A stretch of 64,000 nucleotides of DNA from Cellvibrionaceae bacterium (GCA_021151825.1 JAGKWQ010000003.1:1-64000), one strand, 5' to 3'; positions 8,154 through 17,212 are shown, numbered from the stretch's first letter. Notes: generated from the letters alone by a model not told the origin. Numbers and translations are program-made.

Positions 8154-10022
8154 TTACCAGACGCTCAAGCGCAGCCAATGCCACAGCTCATGAAACCAAA
8201 TCCACCCCACTGCACGCGAACCGATATTTACCTTACCGGTTCCAGTCATTCCCGGACGCAGTAATTCCGTACGTTGTAAATTTTCCGCCAATTCCAGTTC
8301 AACACGGAAATAATTGCGCCCTTCACGTACTTCGCTGATAGGTGTAATCAATTTTACGCGAGTGTTAAATACTTCTGCAGGCAAACTATTTAATTTTAAC
8401 TCACCGTCTTGCCCCGGTTTTACTAACGCAATATCACGCTCATCTACAAATAATTGCACGAGATAATTCTGGCTCGCCGCAATTTCAAACAGTACATCGC
8501 CCTGTTTTACCGGTGCGCCGCGCGTTTGCGAAATATCGTCGGACACGACGATACCATCGCTGGGTGCTAACAATTGGGTGCGAGTTAATTGCTGGTCGAG
8601 CAATTGCAATTGAATGCTGGCTTGATCCAATTGTGCATTTGCAATAGCGGCTTCCACACGATTGGAATTCGCGAGCGCTGAATCATAAGCCTGGCGATAT
8701 TGCTGTGCCTGGCTGGCAACTTTGCGTCGTTCTAAACGCAAATCCTCATCATTTAATTGTGCGAGTACCGTACCTTTTTTTACTTGATCGCCGGGGCGCG
8801 CAGCAATAGTACCAAGATAAGCGTCTTGCGGAGAGACCACCAAATATTTTTCAGTGGTTTGTAAACTTGCATCTGCCGACAGTTGATAATTCACTGGAAC
8901 AAACAATACCACCAGCAAGATCATTACACCTGCTGCGATTAATTTTCCATGCCAGGATTCTTCACCCAACCAGCGCTGCAAACGCGCAGCAGCTCGCTGC
9001 TTTAATCCTTGCCATAGACCCGCAACAGCTTGCTGGCGCAGCAAGATAATTGCCGCCGCATAATGTGTTGCTTGTTGCACCAACCATTCCTGATCACTAT
9101 CCAGCGTTGTTCGCCTATCCAGTTCAATGGTTAGCGCCCCGAGAATTTTGTCGCCTTTGCGCAACAAAAAACTGCTCACTGCTTGCAACTGTTGTGTGTG
9201 TAATAATTGTTGGTGCGCTTGCTTGATTAGCAGTGTTGACGTGTCTGTGGATTCCACTTGGTCCGGATTTAGCACAACACAATCAATACGAACACCCTGC
9301 TCGACTGTCTCCGCCATGGCTTCGGTAATTAGCTGCATAGCTTGCGTGCGCTTATCAAAATTCGCCGAAAAGGAAACGGCATCCAGTTGCAACCTTTTTC
9401 CATTAGAATCCAGTAAACCAATACTGACGCGCGTCGCTTGCAATAAACCCGCAAGCAAATTTACCAGCGTAATGGTGGTTTCTTGCAATGAGTTTTCTTT
9501 TAGTAAACTGGCGGTTAATTGCAGAAGCGAACCATTGATAGTTTCTTTTAAAGAAACTAACGGCAGATCTGAGGTTGGAACACTGGGGGGCGACACTGGC
9601 GGAGCAGGATCGGAAGCAGATACATCCTGTTTTTGCCCTGATGACAAATCACTCGCCAGGGACTGCACCATAAACTGCAGCCAGAATTGACCGGGCTTCA
9701 GTGAATGCAATAAACCCGGTAGTGCTTTTTTATCAGGTAACGCAACGCGCAATACCAGCACACCCCAAAGTTGTTCTTCTACCAGCAGCGGTTGCCCGAG
9801 CAGATAATCATTTTCACCCACCACCTGCAAATGCAAACGCTTTTTTTCCAGCACAGGTGCAATGACATCGCGCAACAATGCTACATCAATATCAGCATTG
9901 GGCCATTTCGCCAGAATCAGTGGGCTATCCGGCATGGATTTGACAAGCATGGCAGCACCGACATTGCCCAGAATTTGGCATTGCATGCTCAACCAGATTT
10001 TGAATGCCTTTAACGACTGCAT
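8154..10022 (-). CDS. GAF domain-HlyD efflux adaptor fusion
   Basis: The protein is 622 residues from the ATG at 10022; an upstream in-frame ATG at 10109 adds an unlikely 29-residue tail. The N-terminal half is cytoplasmic and includes a GAF-like domain (about residues 170-345, 'ETTITLVNLLAGLLQATRVSIGLLD' to 'ILGALTIEL.R'). One membrane helix follows (about 370-390, 'GVMILLVVLFVPV'). The C-terminal half is a HlyD adaptor with a split lipoyl domain ('AYLGTIAARPGDQVKKGTVL', 'LLAPSDGIVV'), a coiled coil and a beta-barrel. It begins the four-gene cluster and is nearly continuous with the M50-HlyD gene. The GAF part could let a cytoplasmic ligand control export; this is inference. Confidence 0.82.
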   Translation of the reverse strand: MQSLKAFKIWLSMQCQILGNVGAAMLVKSMPDSPLILAKWPNADIDVALLRDVIAPVLEKKRLHLQVVGENDYLLGQPLLVEEQLWGVLVLRVALPDKKALPGLLHSLKPGQFWLQFMVQSLASDLSSGQKQDVSASDPAPPVSPPSVPTSDLPLVSLKETINGSLLQLTASLLKENSLQETTITLVNLLAGLLQATRVSIGLLDSNGKRLQLDAVSFSANFDKRTQAMQLITEAMAETVEQGVRIDCVVLNPDQVESTDTSTLLIKQAHQQLLHTQQLQAVSSFLLRKGDKILGALTIELDRRTTLDSDQEWLVQQATHYAAAIILLRQQAVAGLWQGLKQRAAARLQRWLGEESWHGKLIAAGVMILLVVLFVPVNYQLSADASLQTTEKYLVVSPQDAYLGTIAARPGDQVKKGTVLAQLNDEDLRLERRKVASQAQQYRQAYDSALANSNRVEAAIANAQLDQASIQLQLLDQQLTRTQLLAPSDGIVVSDDISQTRGAPVKQGDVLFEIAASQNYLVQLFVDERDIALVKPGQDGELKLNSLPAEVFNTRVKLITPISEVREGRNYFRVELELAENLQRTELLRPGMTGTGKVNIGSRAVGWIWFHELWHWLRLSVW

Positions 10023-10070
10023 AGAAAAGACTGTATAGGGATTGTTGTTTATCGTCTGGAGCTGCTGTGG

Positions 10071-10167
10071 GTATCGCCGCGTTCGATACAGCGTTCCATT
10101 GCCAACCATCGCATGCAGTTATTGTTCAGTGTGCTGTTTTTATCGATAAAACTCTCGATAAAACAGC
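10071..10167. promoter_or_regulatory. Two inverted repeats upstream of the GAF-HlyD operon
   Basis: GTATCG-N7-CGATAC lies at 10071-10089. A longer inverted repeat follows, with a left arm at 10133-10146 and a right arm at 10155-10167. These 13-bp arms match except for one extra T, and both end on TATCGA/TCGATA. The repeats sit 49-145 bp upstream of the first codon of the adhesin-export cluster. The second could also be a weak terminator for the DUF1289 gene, but it has no clear U-tract. Confidence 0.35.
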
Positions 10168-10303
10168 AGCCGTTAAAAACGGATGTACAGCAAGTCTAGT
10201 TCTAATAACCCGGAAACGTATAACAAATCGCTTTTTATTTTTAGGGTGCGCAGGGTAAACGAATCGCAAGCGCGGCGCCAGTAATCACATGTAGATAGAG
10301 TTA

Positions 10304-10492
10304 TCACTGCTGCCATTTTTTCTGATAATCGATTCGACGCTGCCCGGCTTTTTGCACAATCTCCAGCTTTATCTGATCGCTTACCGCTCCCCAACGCGTA
10401 ATTTCCGCCAGGCTGCGAAAACAACCGAGGCAAATATCTTCTTCATTTAAGCAGCAATTTCGTACGCAAGGGGATTCGACGACAGATTCCAC
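10304..10492 (-). CDS. Small DUF1289 family protein
   Basis: The protein has 62 residues. It carries the DUF1289 cysteine pattern SPCVRNCCLNEEDICLGCFRS and a following EITRW, which probably binds a metal or Fe-S cluster. I chose the GTG at 10492 because an AGGAG ribosome site sits 7 nt before it; the in-frame ATG further upstream at 10531 has no such site. The family is widespread in proteobacteria and has no settled function. It is transcribed in the same direction as the adhesin cluster but is separated from it by 281 bp. Confidence 0.85.
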   Translation of the reverse strand: MESVVESPCVRNCCLNEEDICLGCFRSLAEITRWGAVSDQIKLEIVQKAGQRRIDYQKKWQQ

Positions 10493-10713
10493 GGTGCATC
10501 TCCTTTTTTTATGACTCAAAACTATAACCAAACTACAAAGCCAATTATTTCAGCGCAAACCCTGACTTTTTAAGAATTTTAATTAACTAGAATCTACACT
10601 GAATTTTGCTGTAGCTGCATCAATCAGCAATAAGTTTAACGGTAACGCAGCTATTTGGCAGGAGGAGGCACGGCGGAGGAGAAATAATCTCAAGGTTTAT
10701 GGATTAATGAGAT

Positions 10714-12861
10714 ATGCACGGAATTACTACAAATTTAACCATCGAATACCGGGCAACACGCACCATTGCGGTGCTGTTATGCTTGCTGGGCGTAGGGGTT
10801 TTGCTGATCTGGCATAGCCCGCACTTGCTTGCCGGTATTTATCCCTATGCTACATTAATGGCTTATAACACCGCTATTGGCTTTTGCGCCTGTGGCGTCG
10901 GGCTGTATGGGATCATCTCGCAGCGATGGCAATTCACTATTTTATCCAGCCTGATCTTGTTTGCTATTGGCATTCTCACTCTACTTGATCTCATCACCGG
11001 TATTCATGTTAATACGACTAATTGGTTTGTTATTTTTTTAACGGAACCACCGGCGCACAATCATCCGGTTCCTCCCACAGCCAGCATTGCTTTCGTGCTA
11101 GCGGGAGCTGCAATACTGTTTGGTTTTAATGCACATGGAAGCAAATCCGTTATTGCCAGTCTGCTTTGCATTATTATTCTTTTTGTTACGTTGATCGCCA
11201 TGTTGGGCCAGGGTTATGGTGTGCTGCCCATATTTGTGTGGTTGGGAATAAACATGGCTCCACACACAGCACTGGGCTTTACATTATTTGCAGCAGGATT
11301 AATGACCCTGCGATTTAAACCAGCAATTGCAGCGTTTAATCGTTTCAATGTATTTAGCCGTTTAGCAACCGGTTTTGTTTTTATGAGCTTGCTGTTTATC
11401 GGTATAGGCTCCATAGGCACCTTGCAAATTAATAGCGTGGCATCTATCACCCAGGAACTCTACGAAGACCCCATTCAAGTTAGCAATGCAGCGTTGCGCA
11501 TTAAAGAAGATATCAACCGGCTAAATCGCCGCATGAAAGATATCGCGGTAAATCCCCAACTGGCGGGCACTTTTAATATTCCAGAAACACTGAGGAAAAC
11601 CGAATTTTCGGTTATTCAGGAATTAGATATTATCGAGCGTAAAAACAGCAGCGAAAGCCTTACTAAATTACGCAGTACATTCAAACAGTGGGAATCTGTC
11701 ATTTCATCCAATAATTCATTATTAATTGACGGCGATATCGAAGGTTATCGTCAAAAAACGTTAAATGATATGCAGGAGCTGACGATAGCGCTGGAATATT
11801 TGTGTGAATCCATTATTCAACAAGCCCAGGACCGAATGCTCGAACTCAATGGCGAAGTTGTGGCGACCAAAAGCCACGCTGCTAATTTGATGTTAATTGT
11901 TATTTGCGGTTTTTTGCTGGTAGGTTTTCTCGTCGCCGCCGCCATTACACGCAGCTTGAACTGGCAATTACAACGTATCCGCAACACGATGGAACAACTC
12001 GCCAAAGGTGATACCGGGATAGAAATTCCGTTTCTGGATCATCCCCACGAAATGGGTGTCATGGCCAAAACCCTGGCAGTGTTTGCCGAAAATATCCAAG
12101 CGCGCAAACAGACGGCGTTGTTATTGATAAAACATCAGGAGGATCTGGAGGCTAGCAACCATCGCCTCGCACAAACCAATAAAGAATTGGAAACCTTTGC
12201 CTATGTTGCCTCACACGATTTGAAGTCCCCGTTGCGGGGAATTGCTCAACTCTCCACCTGGATTGAAGAAGATCTTCATGAAAAAGAATTTTCCGAAGTG
12301 GAAAAACACACGGTGATGTTACGCAATCGCATCCAACGGATGGAAAAACTTCTGGATGATATGCTGATTTTCTATCGCGCCGGAAAAGTGGAGGGAAAAC
12401 AAATATCGATTGATGTCCAGCATATCGCCACAGAATTATTTGAAATTCAAAATACCAAACCTGGTTTACATCTTGAATTGGGTGATGATTTACCGGTATT
12501 TGAAACACTGGGCACACCATTCGAGCAAATCCTGCGTAATTTATTCTCCAATGCCCTTAAACACCATGACCGCGATCAGGGTGTTATTCGCCTGGATTGC
12601 CACTCTGTCGATAAAAATTTTTATGCCTTCAGTGTCAGTGACGATGGACCCGGGATTCCCGAAAAATTCCAAGAGCGAGTCTTTGGTATGTTTCAAACCC
12701 TGAAACCCCGCGATGAACTTGAAGGCAGTGGCATGGGGCTGGCGTTAATCAAAAAACTGGTGGAGGCCTACGGCGGCACCATCAATGTTTTTTCCGAAGG
12801 CCGTGGCTGTCGCTTTACATTCACCTGGCCAAAAATTATCAAGGAGAGGGTTAGCTTATGA
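10714..12861 (+). CDS. Membrane sensor histidine kinase (phytochrome-like kinase core)
   Basis: The protein has 715 residues. The N-terminus holds about six to seven membrane helices (residues 15-210). A further helix pair (about 213-233 and 395-415) brackets an extracytoplasmic helical sensor domain. A HAMP linker follows (about 416-470). The HisKA box is ASHDLKSPLRGI, with the phospho-acceptor at His501. The ATPase domain has NLFSNALKHH, SDDGPGIP and GSGMGLAL. Dimerisation and ATP-binding motifs of this type are typical of phytochrome-like kinases paired with Rcp1-type regulators. The stop overlaps the next start by 4 bp, so the following response regulator is its likely partner. A stop codon two codons upstream fixes the 5' limit. 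The signal sensed is unknown. Confidence 0.88.
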   Translation: MHGITTNLTIEYRATRTIAVLLCLLGVGVLLIWHSPHLLAGIYPYATLMAYNTAIGFCACGVGLYGIISQRWQFTILSSLILFAIGILTLLDLITGIHVNTTNWFVIFLTEPPAHNHPVPPTASIAFVLAGAAILFGFNAHGSKSVIASLLCIIILFVTLIAMLGQGYGVLPIFVWLGINMAPHTALGFTLFAAGLMTLRFKPAIAAFNRFNVFSRLATGFVFMSLLFIGIGSIGTLQINSVASITQELYEDPIQVSNAALRIKEDINRLNRRMKDIAVNPQLAGTFNIPETLRKTEFSVIQELDIIERKNSSESLTKLRSTFKQWESVISSNNSLLIDGDIEGYRQKTLNDMQELTIALEYLCESIIQQAQDRMLELNGEVVATKSHAANLMLIVICGFLLVGFLVAAAITRSLNWQLQRIRNTMEQLAKGDTGIEIPFLDHPHEMGVMAKTLAVFAENIQARKQTALLLIKHQEDLEASNHRLAQTNKELETFAYVASHDLKSPLRGIAQLSTWIEEDLHEKEFSEVEKHTVMLRNRIQRMEKLLDDMLIFYRAGKVEGKQISIDVQHIATELFEIQNTKPGLHLELGDDLPVFETLGTPFEQILRNLFSNALKHHDRDQGVIRLDCHSVDKNFYAFSVSDDGPGIPEKFQERVFGMFQTLKPRDELEGSGMGLALIKKLVEAYGGTINVFSEGRGCRFTFTWPKIIKERVSL

Positions 12862-13316
12862 TTGATAGATTGCATCCACCCGGTAATAACGACCATTTTC
12901 GAACGGTCAGCCTGTTAATTGTTGACGACGACGATATTGATGCAACCGCCCTGCGGCGAGCCCTGCATAAATTGAAACTATTGAACCCGCTTTATCGCGC
13001 AAAAGACGGCCTTGAGGCCCTCGAAATATTGCGTAATGGCGAAATACCTGGTCCATACATTATCTTGTTGGATATCAACATGCCGCGAATGAACGGCATT
13101 GAATTTCTGGAGGTTTTACGCGCAGATCCGGAACTAACTCATGCGATTGTATTCGTATTAACAACATCGAAATCGGATGAAGACATTATTGCGGCCTATC
13201 GTGAACACGTTGCCGGTTACTTATTGAAGCAACGCATGGATAGCGATTTTTTGCAGGTTGTCGGATTACTGGACCACTACTGGAAAGTAATTGAGTTGCC
13301 TGTTAGAGAAAAATAA
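12858..13316 (+). CDS. Single-domain response regulator (Rcp1-like)
   Basis: This 152-residue protein is a stand-alone receiver domain without an output domain. The acidic pocket is VDDDDID (residues 22-28), the phosphorylation site is Asp72 in LLDINMPRMNG, and the conserved TTSKS and LLKQR segments follow. It overlaps the kinase gene by ATGA, so the two are translationally coupled. Such Rcp1-like regulators usually pass the signal on by protein contact. The REC-GGDEF-EAL protein encoded 24 bp downstream is a plausible recipient in a phosphorelay; this is inferred from gene order. Confidence 0.9.
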   Translation: MIDRLHPPGNNDHFRTVSLLIVDDDDIDATALRRALHKLKLLNPLYRAKDGLEALEILRNGEIPGPYIILLDINMPRMNGIEFLEVLRADPELTHAIVFVLTTSKSDEDIIAAYREHVAGYLLKQRMDSDFLQVVGLLDHYWKVIELPVREK

Positions 13317-13340
13317 CACTCTAGTGGAGAGGTAAGCTGC

Positions 13341-15098
13341 ATGAAGCTGTTGCTAATCGATGACAATGATCTGGATCGCCAGGCGATCATCCGTACATTT
13401 CGCAAAACGGAATGGGATATCACTATTTCCCAGGCATGTTCTGCCGCAGAAGGATTAGAGCAGTTCGATAGCAACGATTTTGATGCAGTGTTACTCGACT
13501 ATCGTTTACCCGATATCGACGGATTGGAAGTGCTTCAACTACTCAATAAACATCCACAACACCACGCGGCAGTCATTATTTTGACCGGAGCCAGCGCTGA
13601 CGAAGAGCTGGAACGCGAATTTATTGAAGCGGGTGCACAGGATGTTTTATTTAAATCAGAAATTGCCCATAAACATTTAACACGTGCCATCACCCACGCG
13701 CGCTCACGTCATTTACTGGAACGGCAACTACAGGAAAGCCACCAACGTTTGCGCGCGCTCGCCGAAAATGATTCGCTAACCGGTTTGGCCAATCGCTATT
13801 ATTTTGATGAGAGTTTGCGTGCAGCTATTCCCCGCGCAAAACGCCAAAGCGATCAACTCGCCCTGCTCTTCCTCGACCTGGATAATTTTAAGATTATCAA
13901 CGATAGCCTCGGCCATATCATCGGTGATCAAGTATTAAAAGAAGTTGCACAACGTTTATTGCGCGTTGTGCGCGCAGGCGACATTGTCTGCCGTCTGGGC
14001 GGCGATGAATTTGCAGTGCTGGCCCATAACTTTGATTCCCAGGAAGCCATTAGCCAATTAGCGCAGCGTATTTTAGATGATCTACGCAAACCCATTATTA
14101 TCGGTAAATTTGAAAACACCATTTCCACCAGCATCGGTATCGCTACCTACCCTGATGCAGGGCAATCAGCAAGCGATTTATTGAAAGCGGCGGATTTAGC
14201 GATGTATCGTGCAAAACACGATGGCCGCAATAATTACCAATTTTTTTCACAAACCATGCAAGCACAAATGCAAGAGCGCGTTCGACTGGAAAAGGAATTG
14301 CGCAGTTTAATCCCTACCGATCATTTTATTTTGTTTTATCAACCGATTGTCGATGCACAAACCTTTGAAATATGCGGAGCAGAAGGATTGATTCGCTGGG
14401 ATCATCCCGAGCGTGGAATTTTACCCCCGATTGAATTTATCGGCCTTGCCGAAGAGATTGGTTTAATCGGCGAAATCGATTCCAAAAGCCGGTTAAAAGC
14501 TTGCCAACAAATTGCACGCTGGCGACAGGATGGTTTGGTGAATGACAATTTCAATATGAAATTTAATGTGTGCGCGCAGTTGTTGACCGATGAAGATCTC
14601 TATCAAAATATTATTAAAGACCTTGATAGTACTGGCGTGCCTGGTCGTTGTGTAAGCCTGGAAATTACTGAATCAGTATTGATTGAAAACCTGCAACGCA
14701 CAGCGCAACGATTGCGGCAAATGTTGGATTACGGCATTGAAATTGCCGTAGATGATTTTGGCACCGGTTACTCATCCATGGCATATTTGAAAGAATTACC
14801 GGCAAAAACCCTGAAGATTGATCGCACTTTTGTAATGGGTGTTCCGGAAAATGCAGCCGATTGCCGGATTTTGCGGGCTATGATTATTTTTGCCAAAAGC
14901 CTGGATTTAACTGTTGTCGTTGAGGGCGTAGAAACACGCGAACAGGCACGTATTTGCCGCGATTATGGCGCTGATTTATTACAAGGCTATCTTTTTTCCA
15001 AACCCTTATCCCCTGCCGCATTTGAGCAATTATTGCGCGAACACAGCGCCGCTGAATGGAGCAAGCACATTTCCATTCTCGGCGCATTGGCTGGTTAA
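13341..15098 (+). CDS. Response regulator with GGDEF and EAL domains (c-di-GMP turnover)
   Basis: The 585 residues divide into three domains. The receiver has Asp53 in LLDYRLPDIDG. The GGDEF domain has an intact GGDEF at 220-224 and an inhibitory-site RAGD at 211-214. The EAL domain has EGL in place of EAL at 348-350, but keeps DDFGTGYSS and EGVET. Both cyclase and phosphodiesterase activity are possible; the direction cannot be read from sequence. The start has a good ribosome site (GGAGAGG). It is the third gene of the kinase/regulator cassette and may tune the c-di-GMP pool read by LapD, which is encoded about 13 kb away. Confidence 0.92.
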   Translation: MKLLLIDDNDLDRQAIIRTFRKTEWDITISQACSAAEGLEQFDSNDFDAVLLDYRLPDIDGLEVLQLLNKHPQHHAAVIILTGASADEELEREFIEAGAQDVLFKSEIAHKHLTRAITHARSRHLLERQLQESHQRLRALAENDSLTGLANRYYFDESLRAAIPRAKRQSDQLALLFLDLDNFKIINDSLGHIIGDQVLKEVAQRLLRVVRAGDIVCRLGGDEFAVLAHNFDSQEAISQLAQRILDDLRKPIIIGKFENTISTSIGIATYPDAGQSASDLLKAADLAMYRAKHDGRNNYQFFSQTMQAQMQERVRLEKELRSLIPTDHFILFYQPIVDAQTFEICGAEGLIRWDHPERGILPPIEFIGLAEEIGLIGEIDSKSRLKACQQIARWRQDGLVNDNFNMKFNVCAQLLTDEDLYQNIIKDLDSTGVPGRCVSLEITESVLIENLQRTAQRLRQMLDYGIEIAVDDFGTGYSSMAYLKELPAKTLKIDRTFVMGVPENAADCRILRAMIIFAKSLDLTVVVEGVETREQARICRDYGADLLQGYLFSKPLSPAAFEQLLREHSAAEWSKHISILGALAG

Positions 15099-15175
15099 TA
15101 GCCGGCCAGCCCACTAAATCCCTGCCGATAGCACCATATAGGTAAAGCTAATACAACGCATTGAATGAGACAATT

Positions 15176-15204
15176 TTGCGCGACCGTTGTGATTGGCCTA
15201 TCAT
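15176..15204 (+). promoter_or_regulatory. Candidate sigma-70 promoter of trxB
   Basis: TTGCGC (15176-15181) and TATCAT (15199-15204) are separated by 17 bp. The site is 90 bp upstream of trxB, in the 195-bp gap after the GGDEF-EAL gene. Prediction by eye only. Confidence 0.4.
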
Positions 15205-15293
15205 GCCCCCACATTAGGCAATAATCGTTCAGCCCATTCCTTTACGCATCCAACTTTTAAATATCCAACATTGGCATATATCAAGGATTTACT

Positions 15294-16244
15294 ATGAGTG
15301 AAGTACAACACCACCAGTTAATTATTCTCGGCTCTGGCCCTGCGGGTTACACTGCTGCGATTTATGCCGCACGCGCCAACCTCAAACCTGTGGTTATTAC
15401 CGGTATGCAACAAGGTGGTCAATTAACTACCACAACCGAAGTGGAAAACTGGCCAGGCGGTGTTCACGACTTGCAAGGTCCGGATTTGATGGTGCAGATG
15501 CAGCAACACGCCGAGCGCTTTGATACCCAGATTATTTTTGATCACATTCATGAAACCGTATTAACCGAGCGCCCGTTCAAGCTGATCGGCTCCAATACTT
15601 ACACTTGTGATGCGCTGATTATTTCTACCGGTGCCTCTGCCCAATACTTGGGTCTGCCATCAGAAGAAGCCTTTATGGGTAAAGGCGTAAGCGCTTGCGC
15701 AACCTGTGATGGATTCTTCTATCGCGGTCAAAAAGTGGCAGTTGTTGGTGGTGGTAACACAGCGGTAGAAGAAGCACTGTATTTGTCGAATATCGCCAGC
15801 GAAGTTACGTTGATTCATCGTCGCGATAAGTTGAAATCAGAGAAAATTTTGCAAGATAAATTGTTTGCCAAAGCAGCAACCGGAAATATTAAACTGCTAT
15901 GGAATCATCAATTGGAAGAAGTATTGGGTAACGATGCCGGCGTGAATGGTTTACGCGTAAAAAGTACTGTAGATGGCACCGTGCAAGATCTGGATATCGC
16001 CGGCGTATTTATCGCGATTGGCCACAAACCTAACACCGATATCTTTGAAGGCCAACTGGATATGCACAATGGCTACATCAAAGTAAAAAGCGGCTTGGAG
16101 GGTAATGCAACAGCAACTAACATCCCCGGTGTATTTGCTGCAGGTGACGTTGCAGACCATATCTATCGCCAGGCGATTACGTCTTCAGGTGCCGGTTGTA
16201 TGGCAGCGCTGGATGCAGAAAAATATCTGGATGATTTGAAATAA
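15294..16244 (+). CDS. trxB: Thioredoxin reductase
   Basis: The 316-residue flavoprotein reduces thioredoxin with NADPH in the cytoplasm. The N-terminal FAD motif is GSGPAGYTAAIYAARA, the redox-active CATC is at residues 135-138, the NADPH motif is VVGGGNTAVEEA, and the C-terminal FAD motif is FAAGDVAD. Length and motif order match the bacterial low-molecular-weight TrxB family. The ribosome site AAGGAT precedes the ATG. It is transcribed alone and ends at a strong hairpin shared with the convergent lipoprotein gene. Confidence 0.97.
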   Translation: MSEVQHHQLIILGSGPAGYTAAIYAARANLKPVVITGMQQGGQLTTTTEVENWPGGVHDLQGPDLMVQMQQHAERFDTQIIFDHIHETVLTERPFKLIGSNTYTCDALIISTGASAQYLGLPSEEAFMGKGVSACATCDGFFYRGQKVAVVGGGNTAVEEALYLSNIASEVTLIHRRDKLKSEKILQDKLFAKAATGNIKLLWNHQLEEVLGNDAGVNGLRVKSTVDGTVQDLDIAGVFIAIGHKPNTDIFEGQLDMHNGYIKVKSGLEGNATATNIPGVFAAGDVADHIYRQAITSSGAGCMAALDAEKYLDDLK

Positions 16245-16280
16245 TCCACAGCCCTTGATTAAGAAAAAGCGCTGGATAAA

Positions 16281-16311
16281 AAAATGGGCGATTACTGATC
16301 GCCCATTTTTT
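16281..16311. terminator. Bidirectional terminator between trxB and the lipoprotein gene
   Basis: The 9-bp stem ATGGGCGAT / ATCGCCCAT (16284-16292 and 16298-16306) has a 5-nt loop. An A-tract precedes it and a T-tract follows, so it can act for both convergent genes. Confidence 0.85.
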
Positions 16312-16332
16312 ATCTTCCTGTTGTGAATATTT

Positions 16333-17025
16333 TTACTTCGCCGATAAACGATCCAGCTCGCTACGCAACTTTTTCAACCAGGCATCAAATGCCAAACGCA
16401 CCTGGATATTATTGGTCACACGGTTATTCTCTTCCCAGATTTTTCCCAGATCACGCTGATCTGTAATAATCGCCAACACTTTTCCGGACGTTGAATCATA
16501 CAGTGAAATTTCCAGGGTCATTGTTCCCATACCTTCACTGTAAACTTTCACGCTGCTCGGGCGCCCTTTAAAGTCATCCTTGCTACCCAATGGGGCAATT
16601 TCCAGCACTTTAGCGCGCACACTCAATACATCGGTACCTGCTTGCAATGCTGTGGAGTAACGACCATCCACAATTAAATTATTCATCAAGGCTTCGGTAT
16701 AACGCTCTTGATAATAGCGGCGATCATTATCGTTTAATTCCCACGGTGTATCGTTAATAAGGCTGGGGTTAGATTGTTTGCGAACTTTTACATCAGTTAA
16801 ATCCAACTGCTCAACAAATAATTTTTTGTATTGCGCAAACTGCGCATTTGGTGCGACAAAAGTGCCATCAAATTTGGAATCCTTTACGGCGGACAAACCT
16901 TCCTTATCCGCTTTGATTTGCGCTTCCTTTTCATGATTTTTAGTCATGGAGCAACCGGCAACAACACTGCCCAGTAATCCGATCATTACCAGTTTCAAGG
17001 CTGTGCGTTTGAATAACATGTTCAT
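16333..17025 (-). CDS. DUF3313-like lipoprotein
   Basis: The protein has 230 residues and a lipoprotein signal: a hydrophobic stretch at 10-24 followed by the lipobox VAGC with Cys25. The mature part contains features like those of DUF3313 lipoproteins: an early 'FVAPNAQFAQYKKLFVEQLDL' segment, 'YYQERYTEAL', 'DVLSVRAKVLEIAP', and a C-terminal 'ITDQRDLG...VRLAFDAWLKKLR'. The family function is unknown; a periplasmic-facing envelope protein is likely. It is transcribed alone, convergent with trxB. Confidence 0.75.
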   Translation of the reverse strand: MNMLFKRTALKLVMIGLLGSVVAGCSMTKNHEKEAQIKADKEGLSAVKDSKFDGTFVAPNAQFAQYKKLFVEQLDLTDVKVRKQSNPSLINDTPWELNDNDRRYYQERYTEALMNNLIVDGRYSTALQAGTDVLSVRAKVLEIAPLGSKDDFKGRPSSVKVYSEGMGTMTLEISLYDSTSGKVLAIITDQRDLGKIWEENNRVTNNIQVRLAFDAWLKKLRSELDRLSAK

Positions 17026-17184
17026 GATTTTACCTGCCTCTGTTTGCGGAGAATTCTGCGGTCGCAGCCGCGCTCATTATAAGACGATATACCTATACCC
17101 AAGTTCATTGGTCGCATGCAGTTTAAAATAACAGCCAACGATAAAAAGTGTTTTCAGGAATGTAAGTTATTGAAGCATAAAAAC

Positions 17185-17212
17185 AAAGCGGGAGGCTAAT
17201 GCCTCCCGCTTG
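17185..17212 (-). terminator. Terminator of purL
   Basis: The 10-bp stem AGCGGGAGGC / GCCTCCCGCT has a 4-nt loop. On the minus strand it is followed by TTTGTTTTTA. It lies 48 bp past the purL stop codon. Confidence 0.85.

Noticed and set aside
9127..9690. A 187-residue plus-strand frame opposite the GAF-HlyD gene
   Set aside because: Antisense shadow with no domain and high Cys/Ser content.
10173..10433. An 86-residue minus-strand frame overlapping the DUF1289 gene
   Set aside because: DUF1289 has clear family motifs and a ribosome site; the overlapping frame has neither.
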